Assembly: GCA_000708835.1 (NCBI GenBank)
Contig: DF237018.1
Coordinates: forward strand, 1-64,000
Length of the DNA: 64,000 nt
From: Klebsormidium nitens
Taxonomy: Eukaryota; Streptophyta; Klebsormidiophyceae; Klebsormidiales; Klebsormidiaceae
Reading direction: 5' to 3'
Part shown: piece after piece, positions 1-11,266 of the stretch
Numbering within the stretch: position 1 is the stretch's first letter
Layout: every line of letters starts with the position of its first letter
Position numbers and translations under genes: made by a program
The notes under the pieces: model-generated
The model's input: the letters and a program-made list of their open reading frames with translations, nothing else
What the model was told of the DNA's origin: nothing
Database searches by the model: none

Positions 1-1552
1 TAAAGCCCCAAAACACTACAACTTATGACGTCATCACACAAAAAAATGAAAACCCGAAAACCCTAATCTGACATTTTCGGACTTTTTGCAGATTCTGAAA
101 GCGCAGAGAGCGTACCCAAATGCACTACATCAACTTGTTGCCTAAGTACCTCAAAACCCTCTCTTTTCCACCCGAAAACGCAAAAGATGACATCAGATCC
201 GAAAAATGCGGAATTTTAAATTTTCAAAGTTTGAATCTAAATTTTCGCGCAAATTGCAAAATCTGAATTAAAGCGCACACGTACTGAAACCCTAAAACCG
301 TACACCGACAAGAGGTTTTAGGGTTTTTACTTGCGTGCATGCACACCAAGTGATCTTGAGATGTCGAGGCCGATATAATGCAATATGCATGTTTGTCACG
401 TCAATAAAATTTTGATTTTTGCTTCAACACCGCATGACGAACATACCGGCCGGAAACGCGTACGTCTGGTCTGCTAGGGCCGGCCAGGCGCTTAATCTGA
501 GTCAATATCGTGCATGCACGGAAATATATATAGGCGGCCGGCCTTAGTAATTTACCGTGACATGTCGATCCAAAATAGAACCCGAGCCTTTGATTATACG
601 TCACAAAATGGTTCTTGGCGCTGACTCAGTGAGTCAGAAAATTGGATATGCGGCTATCATTGAATTAACACTACTATAAGCATAGGCCTACTAATCCTGC
701 ATGGACCCGGAGATCGCAGAATCGCGGTGAAATTTGGAAGACGGCGATCGCGGACGTACAAAAGATGCAAAAAGTCGGAAAAAGTCGCGAAACGTCGTGC
801 ATGGAGCATTGCAAGCATCTAATTGAACCGTAAGCTTGCTTCCAAACATGTTTTCCAAAGGTTTATAAGTCGGATCGCGGCACCTGAAGGTCGCGAAGTT
901 CTTGATCGACAGTTTGGAACTAATTGGAAGCATAAACCAGCGCCAAATCATACGGCATACATTCAAAAGGTTTCACAAAGAAGTCTGGATTAGATTTAAG
1001 GCTATTCCGCCAAACTTCACTCGCAAATGAAAGTTCGTGGTATGGACCGCTTTCAACTGTCTAAGACCATATAAGAGCTTTCCGGAACATCACAGCTTAG
1101 TGCCCAGCCCACTAGATAACTCTTTGATTCTTAAACTGTCAGAACTTCCTTGTTTGCACAGCATATGAGGCCAAAAGATCATTTAACGCTAGCATATCAT
1201 ACAGAATTGGAGGCGACTCGGCTTGGAGGTCATTCGAAAGGTGGCCAACATTTCTCGTTTGAGTCGTAAGGAGGCACACTGATCCAAGTAGCTACTGGTA
1301 AGAACTGCATGCTGATGACAACGATCAAGAACCACATTCTCAAGCTTAGGGGCCCGCCACTGCTTGGCTTGGCCCTCCTCCCTCATTGTCACTGGTAGGG
1401 GTGTTCTTGGCGGGCACAAGGGTCAACTCGACGACAATAGGTATGGGGCTGCCACTTCCTTCCACCACCTGCAAGGACGGCTTGCACATCATCACTACGA
1501 CCTGGAAGATAGTGCAACGGACGTCATTCATTTCCTGATTTCGAAGCGTTAG
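1..1552. other. Spacer with telomere-like motifs, no supported gene
   Basis: No convincing coding region is visible; the short open frames lack ATG-led conserved sequence. The first 330 bases carry several plant-type telomere-like words (CCCTAA near 60, AAACCCTAAAA at 287, TTTTAGGGTTT at 316). The last two form an inverted repeat that is listed separately. The right part is the 3' flank of the SelD fusion gene, which ends at 1553 on the minus strand. Confidence 0.6.
287..326. repeat. 13-bp perfect inverted repeat made of a telomere-like unit
   Basis: AAACCCTAAAACC at 287-299 is the exact reverse complement of GGTTTTAGGGTTT at 314-326, with a 14-base spacer. Each arm contains one CCCTAAAA/TTTTAGGG unit, the type used at green-algal and plant telomeres. 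It could fold as a hairpin. It is not a telomere array, because there is only one unit per arm. Confidence 0.75.
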
Positions 1553-4500
1553 TCAAGGTGCCCTGTAGTGTCTCAGGCGCCGCGAGAGTTGCCTCACCCT
1601 GCCAATCTCGGCGGCCTCGGTGTATCCCGCACGGTGCAAGGCTTGCAGGCACTCTGAGGCGGCTGCTGCGGGGACGCCTGCGAGAAGGCCCCCTGCGGTC
1701 TGGGGGTCCGTGAGCAGCGGGAAGAGCGGGTGCTGAGCTGCTTCCTCGCGGTTGCTGACTGCGCCCGCTGCGTACTGGTTGCTGGCGTGCAGGCTGCTGA
1801 CGTACCCCGCGGCAACCGCCGCGGCCGCGCCCGGCAGCACCGGGACGGCGGGCAGGGACACGGCCACGTCCACGCCGGAGGCGCGCACCATCTCCTCCAG
1901 GTGGCCTGCGCACGCCACAGGGCGCATCTATGGTGAAGACCGACACGAGGATGTCGGAGAAGAAGAGTCGGACAAAGTGCCACTCGAATGTTTAGCAATG
2001 GGCTGCGCCCTCAGCCCGCGCGGTTGTGAGCAGGCAGCGTGAGGGCCTACCCAGGAGGCCGAAGCCGGTGACGTCGGTGACGGCCGTCGCCCCCGCGCTG
2101 CGCAGCGCGGCCGCCGCCTCCCTGCTGGACTGCAGCATGGAGGCTACGGCGGTGTCCACGTCGCGCCCCGCGCACTGGCCGCGCATGTCCGCCGCAAACA
2201 GCGCGCCCGTGCCAACGGCCTTGGTCAGCAGCAGGCGGTCCCCGGGCTGCAGGCCGCCCTTACGCAGCACGGCCGCCTCCGCCACCGCGCCGTGCACCTG
2301 CACCCACGCACCGAGGCGTTAGACAGTGCAGGGGGTGGAAGCACGGCCGGGCAAGGAGGTGACAGCGATGTCGTTGCGAGCAATGCTGACGGCTCGTTGC
2401 CTTCCTTGGCAGCTACCGCTGGGCGCAACGACGGTCGCGCAGGGCCTCTCACCGCAAAGCCGAGAGCCAGGTCGGCGCCCTCGCTGGTGTGGCCGCCCAC
2501 GAGCGCGCACTCCGCAGTGCGCAACACGCTGGCCGCGCCCGCCATGAGCTGGAACAGGTCCGCCTCCACCTGCACGCGCAGCCAGGCACGCGCCGCACCG
2601 CGTCACTACTCGTGCCACAACGCACCAGGCCGGGGGCAGCACGGCCCCACGCAGCACGGCCCTGAAACCACGCCCGGACCTGGCCCGCACATGTGTGAGC
2701 GCCTGCGAGCGTGCGGCAGCTAACCTTGGAGTCGAGGCCGTAGGGGAGGGTGGCGATGGCGAGGGCGGAGAGCGGCTGCGCGCCCATGGCGTAACAATCG
2801 CCCAGCGCGTGGTTGGCGGCGATGGCGCCAAAGGTGTACTCGTCGTCGACCAGGGCCCGCAGCACGTCCACCGTGTGCACGCCCACGGTGCCGGGCGGCA
2901 GCCGCACCACCGCCGCGTCGTCGCCCAGGCCCACCACCACCTGCACGGCCGCCACCACGAATCAAAACTGCGGCACCGCTATCCCAGCACCAGGAAGGGC
3001 GAAGCGATGAGGGAGGATAGCTGCGCACAGCACTTGCAAGCAGCAACACGATTCGGGAAGCAACATGCCAGCGGACTCGCCAACCTGTGAGCCCGTTGAC
3101 GACGAAGCCGGCCCTGCATTGGGGCCTTAGGAGCGCGCGGCAGCGCTTGCCCTGTCAGTTCCGTTCGTGGTGCAGTGTCGGCGCTCACCTCGGGCCGCGT
3201 GGGCGCGTCCAGGCGGGCAAGCACGCGCTGCAGCACGGGCGCGCCCACCTTGGCTCCGCATCCCCCGCACCGCATGCGCGCCGCACCCACGGCCGCCACC
3301 GCAGCAGGCCCCGCAGCAGAGGCCACCTCAGAGGGGGACGGGGCGGGCAGCGCCATTGGGGGGAGGTGCGAGTAGAGGGCCATCCAACGGCGGTCGATCC
3401 AGTCCTGCAGGCAGGCGCGCGTGCAGATATACATACATTTAAAGAGGAGGGGCAAGCCACAAGCAAAGTGCTTTAAAGGGGATGACAGAAAAGACGATCG
3501 AGCAAACGCCTAGGATGTACGAACGTTCCCTCGTGGATTTTCCCTGGCCTGGGCGTGCGGCTGACCTTGATGGGCCAGAGCCAGGCGCCCTCGAGCGCGA
3601 AGCCGCCTTTGGAGGCGACGGCGTACTTGTTGCCCGTGCTGATGATGGCCAGCGCCGTGCTCTGGGGCACAAACGGGCGGAGCGGCTGGCCCAGCAGGCT
3701 CCGCCGCAGGTTGGCCGCCAACGGAGGGCCCTGGCCACACGCACGGGCAGGAAAAGGGACGTCAGGACCTGAAGTTACGGAGGAACCATCGCCCTCGAAG
3801 AGGCAAGCAGACTACGGCAGCACATGCTGGTAGCCACTGCAACGTCCCGTCCAGGGTGCGGCAAGGTGAGAGGGCCTCAGAGGCCCACTTCTGAATCTAG
3901 AAGGCGTTACAATTGGAGCTGGGCTGGCTTTGATTGAGCTCGTCCCATCGCGTCTTACTTTCGGGGTCCGAACATCGACTAATGAATCAGCCCATTGTCA
4001 TGGAAAAAAGAAGCCTGGGGCAGCATCCGTATTCTGACGAAGATTTGATCGTTGAGCTCGCTTTGAAGTCAACATCCCCTATGTGCCCTGGCAACAACCG
4101 GCCCGATGACACAACCACCGCGTCCCTTGCTCACAATTCCGCTTCAAGTGGATGTGTGCATTCGTTCTGTGCGTTATGCGCTGACCTGGCGCACGGCGTA
4201 GACGCCCGCTTTGGGGCGCGGGTACTGCTTGCTGCTGTGGATGTCCCCCGCGGCAAAGACGGCGGGGTCGTTGGTGGAGCGCAACGTGGCGTCCACGTCG
4301 ATGAAGCCGGCCGCGTCCAGCGCGAGCCCCGTCTTGTGCAGCCAGGGCTGCGCGCCGCCCTGCGTGCACCAGATGCACTCGGAGAAGGGCAGCACGGCCC
4401 CCCCTACCAGCTCCAGCTCGCCCGCGCGCACCGCAGCCACGCCACCATCCACCACCGCCACACCTGCGAACCAAGGGGGTTCCCAAATTCCAGATAAGTA

Positions 4501-5955
4501 AACCCAGATGTGGAAGCCTAAAGAGGCTTTAAGAACACCTTCCTATGCATCAAACAAATGTTTCACTAAGTTTGTGCATTAGGCACTCGGTTGCCTGCCT
4601 TGTTTGTGTGTCAGACTAAGGCGATGCGAGCCGGGCGGAAGGAGCACCTGCAATCCCAGTCTGACAGGTCTCTCTGAAGGTCGAGGGGGAGATGTTCTCT
4701 GGGTTGCGCGTACCGTTGGCCCCGCGTCGCCCGGGGGTGCGCCCTCACCTCGCTCTTTGAGGATCCTGGCAAAGATGCGCCCCACTCTGGGGGGGTGCTG
4801 CGCGAGGAGGCGGCCGCGCGTGTGCAGGCGGAAGGTGACCCGCCCCGGGTCCTTGCCCGCTTGGCGCAGCCGCTGCTGCAGCGCGTGCTGCATGGCCAGG
4901 CACAGCTCCACGCCGCCCGCCCCGCCGCCCACCACCGCCACGCACAGCGCCTCCGCCGACGCCACCACACGCTCCGCCAGATCCGCCCAGCGCGCTGTGA
5001 AGGAGTCAATGGGCTTCACCGCCGTGGTGTGCTCGCTGCTGCCGGGCACGTCCTGGCACACCAAGACTCACACGTCAACAAAGAGCCGCTTTCACCTGGC
5101 GGCCACGTTGGCAAGTAGAGCAGGCCTGACCTAGCATCAGGGCTCCAGATTCGGAACATGCCATCTTGATTGGATAAGGGCTGACCTGCAGCGGCGTGAT
5201 GCCAATGTCAATGGAGAGAACGTCATAGGGGATGGGGGGCCGCCCCTGAAGGTGCACGAGGCGGGAGTCGCGGTCCAGGCTGGTGGCAGTACAATGGAGC
5301 AGGCGCGCTGCAGCGAGGCGGGCCAGGGGGCGCAGGTCCACGTGGCAGTCATCGTACTCATAGTGACCTGGCACGGGGAGGAGGGGCACAGGCTGGGGCG
5401 AGGGGGGGCCAACAGCGGAGGGAGGTGGGATGAGCTGTATGGGCGACCATCAAAGGAGCCAGTCGCCTGTGAGAGGATCTCTAACAGCACGGACTGAAAG
5501 CTTGGAGAGACAGGGGCCCACGCATGAGCCTCCCTTCTTAGGGATGAGCATAGGGCAACCCTGGAAGACTTGACCGAGATGCCCGCTGGTGGCCCAGGAC
5601 GGACCTGCGACGTAGCCGGGGAGCATGCCGCTGTAGGGGGTGTGCACGTCGCGGGTGATGAGCGTGAGGCGCACGCCGGGCAGGGGCTGCATGGCGAAGC
5701 TCTTCAGGACGTGCACGTGGCTGTGACCGCCCCCCAGCAGCACCAGGTCCTGCGCCACATCATAAGTGAGCTCAGCGCGACACTTGTCCAGCTCAGCGCT
5801 GCGCCAGGACCAGCGCCAGAGGCAAAGCCACCCTCACAGCGTGTGGCAGCTGAACGGGGGCCCGGCACAGCAGGCTGCGCGGCCTTGTCAATGGGCGAGT
5901 GGAGAGGCAGAGCGGGCACGCACCTTGACCACCACCCCCGCAGCAGTGCCTGCAT
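1553..5955 (-). CDS. selD: NADH-dehydrogenase-like flavoprotein fused to selenophosphate synthetase (selenide, water dikinase)
   Basis: The modelled protein has 767 residues. Exons, 5' to 3' on the minus strand: 5955-5924, 5798-5605, 5367-5186, 5052-4749, 4463-4186, 3730-3566, 3404-3189, 2940-2725, 2569-2453, 2297-2051, 1905-1553. Residues ~28-385 form a pyridine-nucleotide disulfide oxidoreductase-like half: FAD motif LLGGGHSH (~31-38), second Rossmann motif VVGGGAGG (~176-183), and AAGDIHS. Residues ~428-767 are SelD: catalytic region CGGCGAKV with Cys434, [29 protein letters not shown] and LTDPQTAGG. SelD makes selenophosphate from selenide and ATP for selenocysteine synthesis. The flavoprotein half is known fused to SelD in cyanobacteria and some algae and is presumed to work in selenium redox. 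The active residue is cysteine, not selenocysteine. The 32-base first exon is the weakest part: it was chosen because ATG, donor and phase fit and the main frame has no upstream ATG. Confidence 0.9.
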
Positions 5956-6647
5956 CCTGCATCGCTCCTGGTGAGGATGGCAGAAGAGCAACCACCACTG
6001 GCTGAAGTTACAAAGGCCCAGTATAAATCACTTAAGGAGACTAGCGCAGAGGGATCAAATGTGGTAGCAGGGCCGTTGTTGGCAAGCTAAGGAGAAGAGC
6101 ATGTGCCTTCCTGCTCATGTGCGACTACTCAGGCATTTGTGCCCCTGCACGATGCGAGCTGCTTTTTTTGGCGGAATTTTAACGCAGAGGTGCACAAGAT
6201 TGCGCAGTCAGAGTAAGAGGCTCGTGCAGTGGTGGGAGCTGGTGCCAGCAGAACCGCAGAAATGGGCAGGCGGCAGATTAGCATCAAGCTAGCTAGCTAG
6301 CCGGAGAGCTGATTCCTGAAGACGAGCATGCTACATGAAAACCAAGGCTCAAACCCTAAAAGCCCAAAAGGCTACTGTATTTTAGTTAGAGCGGCTGAAC
6401 CCTAAAGACGTGCAGTCTTGAAAATGGTGAAAGTGGGCTAGCTTGGCCTCTTCGCCGCAAATGCAAGTTGACAGTGAAGAAGAGCAGCTGAGACATTGGA
6501 ATTCATTCTGAACAGCTGAGCAGCTGAAACATTGCTGTAAGGAGGAGCATATTTTACTAAATTATAGGAAGCTGACAGTGAAAGCACCGTCGTCCTTGCC
6601 AGAGCCTACATCAGGCAGTCTGCTGGCAGGGACGCATATCTCTCACC
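5956..6647. promoter_or_regulatory. Divergent promoter spacer between the SelD fusion and ispE
   Basis: This 0.7 kb lies between two start codons pointing away from each other, so it should hold both promoters and 5' UTRs. I see short direct repeats of GCAGCTGA-A-ACATTG near 6484 and 6522, and a GCTAGCTAGCTAGC palindrome near 6288. No TATA box can be assigned with confidence and no gene is visible. Confidence 0.4.
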
Positions 6648-9600
6648 ATGGCAACATCGCTTGGAATTCGCCCTGTCAGACCGCTCTCAGGGGTCTTTCA
6701 AGGTTTGAAAAATGCTCAGCCTTCCCCAATAACGCAGTGTAGAGGAATCTTGTTGCAGTGTCGCAGAAAAGAACCAACGGGAAGGCTAGTGAGCAGAGAT
6801 GGAGCTCACAGCATTGCACAGAGCAGCGCACTTCAACTCCAGAAAGCGCATGTACAGGGCTTAAGGGCTGCCAGATTGGATTGCAGTCGCTGGTCTCTTG
6901 ATGCGCCCCTGAAGAGACCCTCATCATCCAAGCGGCGTGCCAAAGCTCAGAGAGGGTTGTGTACGTGCCAGGCGGAAAACGGGAGTGGGCCAGGCGCTGC
7001 AGATGACAATTCCAGTGCAAAACGGATGGAGGTAAGGCTTTGTGATTGTTTCCTGTCTGTCATCTATCGCTAGATTTTGTGAGTGGCGAGCACTTTGGAT
7101 GGCTAAGTAGGAGGTTTTTGGGTAGGAATATTTAGACATGTGTTTCGTTTCTGCAAAAAGCCAACATCAAGCACCATATAAGAGGACGCTGACCAGTGCA
7201 TTGGCTTTTAACCTCTTCGGGATTTTGTCCTGCCACTTTAGCGTTTGTGAAGAGACAAGCGCAACAGCTTGGCCCGCTCAAGAGTGCCAGTGTGATTGCG
7301 AGGTGGTACAAACTCCACCACTGAGCCAATATCTGGGCACGCCCTGTCAGACAGCCTTCTGTAATGTTATGTGTGTGCCCTTCTGTCCAGTTTGTGTTTG
7401 ACCCCAAGAAGAAGATGGACGACTTTGCCTCCCGCTTTGACCCTGACCAGCGGCGGCGCACCAACAGCATCAACCTCTTCTCCCCCTCCAAGGCAGGCCC
7501 AGTGCCCAAGCTCTCTCCCCAGCTGATTCGGTTGTGAATGGCTGCAACATTGCCCAACACTGATTCTGCCTCTGCTATGGTGCTTCCCCTGCTTCTGCAT
7601 ACACGGTCTTCAAATGTGTGACAAGGCAGGATTGGGCGGACATGCCTCAGACTTTTGAGTTAGAAATTCAAAACCTGCCTACGTGATGCCTGCCACTAGT
7701 TCTTGACCTTCTGCCTACCTCTTCTGATGGCGCCTTTCTCGCCCCCCACTCCAGATCAACCTGTTTCTGCGCGTCACTGCCAAGCGCCCTGACGGCTACC
7801 ATGACCTGGCTTCCCTTTTCCATGTGAGGACACACGGGAGCCAGTGTGCCCTCATGATACTTGATTGGCAACGCAAGGTCGAACGCTCATGATGCAGAAG
7901 GCTTTGTGCCAGCAGCAACAGCATAAGCAGTTGTTGCATATTTCTCGGCAAGCGCCTCCGAAGATTGCTTCTTGTGATAGATCTGTAGAAAGGTTGGTAC
8001 CTGGCCCCAAGCTCCAGTCTTGATGAGTGAGCACCTATCTGAGAAGCTTATGACGGAGTTTCCTGAGAATCTTTTACTTGTTTCCTGAGGCGCAACGAAT
8101 CGAGTCGCTCCAAAGTGGTCCCCTGTCCAACGACTGGCGTGCAGGTGATTGACCTGGGCGACCGCCTCAAGTTCACGCTGGGCCCCGGGCGCAAGGACGC
8201 CCTCACCTCCAACGCGCGCTGGGTGCCCCTGGGGAAGGACAACCTGGTGAGACCCGCGCTGCAGCCTGCATGCGTCCAAGGACTCAGCACAGCTCAGGAG
8301 CCTTTCAGAAACTGGCTGAGAAGACAAGGGGTAGACCGAGCCGGCAACTAGTGTCCCATTCTCCCTCGTCTTTTCTTCCATCCAGCTCTGCGGGTCAGCC
8401 GGTCGAGGTTGCTTGTTCCCCCTGATCGCGCACAAGGCGTGTCCCATTCCGGCGTCCCTCTCTGCGGAAGGACTTGCTGAAGCAGTGGACCTACTGGGTG
8501 ATTGTTGTGCTGAACCCTCGTGTTGCGTCTCTCCTCAGGTCATCAAGGCGCTGGACGTGTTTCGAGCCAAGACGGGCATCCCGCAATACTTCTGGGTGAG
8601 GGGATCACGACCGTGTTCTCAGATGACGGCGCTGTCGTTGGCCTCGCTGGCATCAGCAGGGCGTGTAGGGAACATTCAGCGCGGAGTGGCCCGGCCACTG
8701 CGGGTCAGGTCCAACATGCGAAGTCGTAGGCACACTCGTCCGTGCTTTGGTCCATTCCAAGCTAGTCGTGTTAGAACGGCCATCAGCGCTAACAGCTGTT
8801 TGCTATTCTGCCAAGAGGCCACCTCCTCGCTCCTCGTTCTCTTTTCGCAACTTTGAAAGCCTGCCGACACAACTTCGTGGCTGGATTGCTTGCGACTCGA
8901 GGCTAGAGACGCAAGAGAGCTCTTTCTGTCGGACGTTCCTTCGACCACTAGGTGTTGATTCAAACGGAGCGCAGCCCCTCACACCCTGCTTTCCCGCAGA
9001 TTCACCTGGACAAGAAGGTGCCCACCGGCGCTGGGCTGGGCGGCGGCAGCGGCAATGCTGCCACTGCGCTGTGGGCGGCCAACGAGCTGACGGGGCGGCC
9101 CGCCAGCAACGCGCAGCTGCTGGAGTGGAGCGCGGACATCGGCTCCGATGTGCCCGTCTTCTTCTCTCGCGGGGCCGCCTACTGTACTGGGCGGGGCGAG
9201 GTGCGACTCCTGTTCGGGGAGCACCGCTCTTAGTCAAGGCGCCGCACTGCCTCTCCCTGAGGGCGGCTGTTTCTCCTGCGGCCCCGGACTGGAGACCGGC
9301 CGGAACGGCTTATCAGTGTTGCAAACATGCCCCTGCTCTCTTTCCACCACGAGGTGTTCTTCCTCGAAAGGACGTGGCGAATCAAGGCCAATTGCGAACA
9401 CTTTCAAGACAGAGGGTTGAACAGGCTGGTAATGAGCGGACAATAGTCGAGTTGAAGTGGACATGAACATCTGACCCACCACGTACTTCAGACCAGTTTG
9501 CGCGTAGTTTTGATCCAATTGTCCAACCTACCACTGCAAAGGTTCTCCTGACTCGTGGCACGTTGTGACGTCCGTTGACACTTCTACCCGCCTGCAGATC

Positions 9601-11266
9601 GTGGAAGACATCCAGCCGCCGCCCGTCCCCCTGGACACGCCCATGGTCCTCATCAAGCCGCGCGCCTCGTGCAAGACGCCCGCAGTCTTCAAGGTGAGCG
9701 GCCATGGCAGCTTCGAAATGCGCCCCCGCACGCTCCCCATGACCGGTATGGCGTCGTATCATGCGGTGCCCTGGCTTGCCCTTGGTCCCTGATTGTGACC
9801 GGTCGGACAGTCCGGTGCCTGCCCGACGCAGCTACCTAGGTCTGTGTGATCGCCCCTGTCCAAGCGCTCATGTGAATGCTCCCGGTGTGCTGTGTGCAGA
9901 AGTTCAGCCTGGAGCGCGCCAGCTCGGCGGACCCCCGCGAGCTGCTGCGGTCCATCACGGAGCACGGCATCCGCCAGGAGTTCTGCGTCAACGACCTAGG
10001 TGAGCCACGGGGAGACGGCACCGCGGCACACAAATGCTTCAGCCCTTTCAGGGTCATGTCAAACTGGATCGCCGGTCCAAAGTACGTGACGGTACGCTCA
10101 GCAGAGCCGCAGATAGTACGAACCGCTCTGAGCTGCGTCGCTGACACTGTTTGTCTGCCACGTGTTTTCCCGCAGAAGAGCCGGCGTTCGAGGTGTTGCC
10201 GTCCCTGAAGCGGCTCAAGGAGCGCATTTCGTCGGGTGGGCGGGGCAAGTACTCCGCGGTGTTCATGTCGGGCAGGTGAGCCGGGCCGGCGCTCGTGCTC
10301 TCCGATCGGGGCGCTCATGTAGCGTTGGGCTCCTTTCTGGTCCCGCTTGATCCTTCCCTCGTTCCTTGCTATTTTTTGCTTAGTCAGAGAGCGCGCTCTG
10401 GGCCGTGATCGATCGATCCCTTCGCTGCTCGTCTGGCCTCGCGACGTCTCCAACCGGTTTTTGTTACAAACTCGCTCGTTTTTTTGCCGCATCTCTGTCC
10501 TGTTATCCAAACGTGTGCCCCGCATCTGTCCGGTGCTTCGTCGCTATGCTGACCCGAGCGCGTGGGTCGTGTGCTGGTGACAGTGGCAGCACGATCGTGG
10601 GCGTTGGCGACCCGGAGCCGCCGCAGTTCATCTACGACGAGGAGCGCTACCAGGACGTCTTTACGGAAGGTGCGCCCCGCGGCCGCAGCAAGCGGCCTCG
10701 TCTTTTACAAACGACCGCTTGCACTTTTGATTGAGCATTGCTGCGGGCTGTCTTTTAGGCAGATAGACCCGTCCACCGAAACCGTGACGTCACAAGATGC
10801 CCGCAGTCGCCCGTGCTTGAGCATCCTGCTTCGTACGCCGTTATGCCTTCGCTGGTTGCCTCTTCTTTGGTTCAACGCGTTCGGAGACAGGTTTTTGTAT
10901 CTTCTGTGTATAATTCTCTTTCTTTATAGCATCTCATTGAGTCGGGGATCAACCACGTTCAATACTTGTTCGTGCCTGTTGCAGCATGTTTTCCGTCGAA
11001 AAACAGTTGCTCTGACAGGGTCGGGGCTAGACGTCTGGTCCGCATGCCTTCGTGTGCAACCTGACGCGCCCCCTTCGTGTCCGTGCTGTGCAGCTGCCTA
11101 CTTCTTGACGCGCGAGGAGGACGAGTGGTACCGCCCATCACGGGCGATGGAGGCTGGCTACGGCGCAGCTGAGAGTCGGAGCGATCTGGAAGTAGACGTG
11201 CCCACGGAGGGCCCGCTAGGCACGTCCTTCTTTGAGCGGCCGGAAAGCTCGCGCATCCAGTTCTAG
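6648..11266 (+). CDS. ispE: 4-diphosphocytidyl-2-C-methyl-D-erythritol kinase, plastidial
   Basis: This kinase phosphorylates the 2-hydroxyl of CDP-methylerythritol in the plastid MEP isoprenoid pathway. Exons: 6648-7031, 7391-7492, 7755-7823, 8145-8246, 8539-8595, 9000-9200, 9598-9693, 9900-9999, 10176-10275, 10584-10669, 11094-11266 (489 residues). The start lies in a good context (CACCATGG). Residues 1 to ~125 are a Ser/Arg-rich transit-like leader. Family marks are SKINLFL with the conserved Lys, the GHMP ATP loop PTGAGLGGGSGNA at ~246-258, GSDVPVFF with the catalytic Asp, and SGSGSTIVG near the C-terminus. A ~75-residue tail follows (FLTREEDEWYRPS and an acidic end). Intron 2 appears to use a GC donor (AAG|GCAGG at 7493). 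The gene is head-to-head with the SelD fusion. Identification is firm; leader cleavage is not determined. Confidence 0.95.

Noticed and set aside
1-330. Left end as a true telomere
   Set aside because: Only isolated single CCCTAA or TTTTAGGG units are present, not a tandem array.
1594-4500. Several 100-190-residue frames on both strands
   Set aside because: They overlap the readable SelD fusion exons in other frames and show only Arg/Ala/Pro-rich composition.
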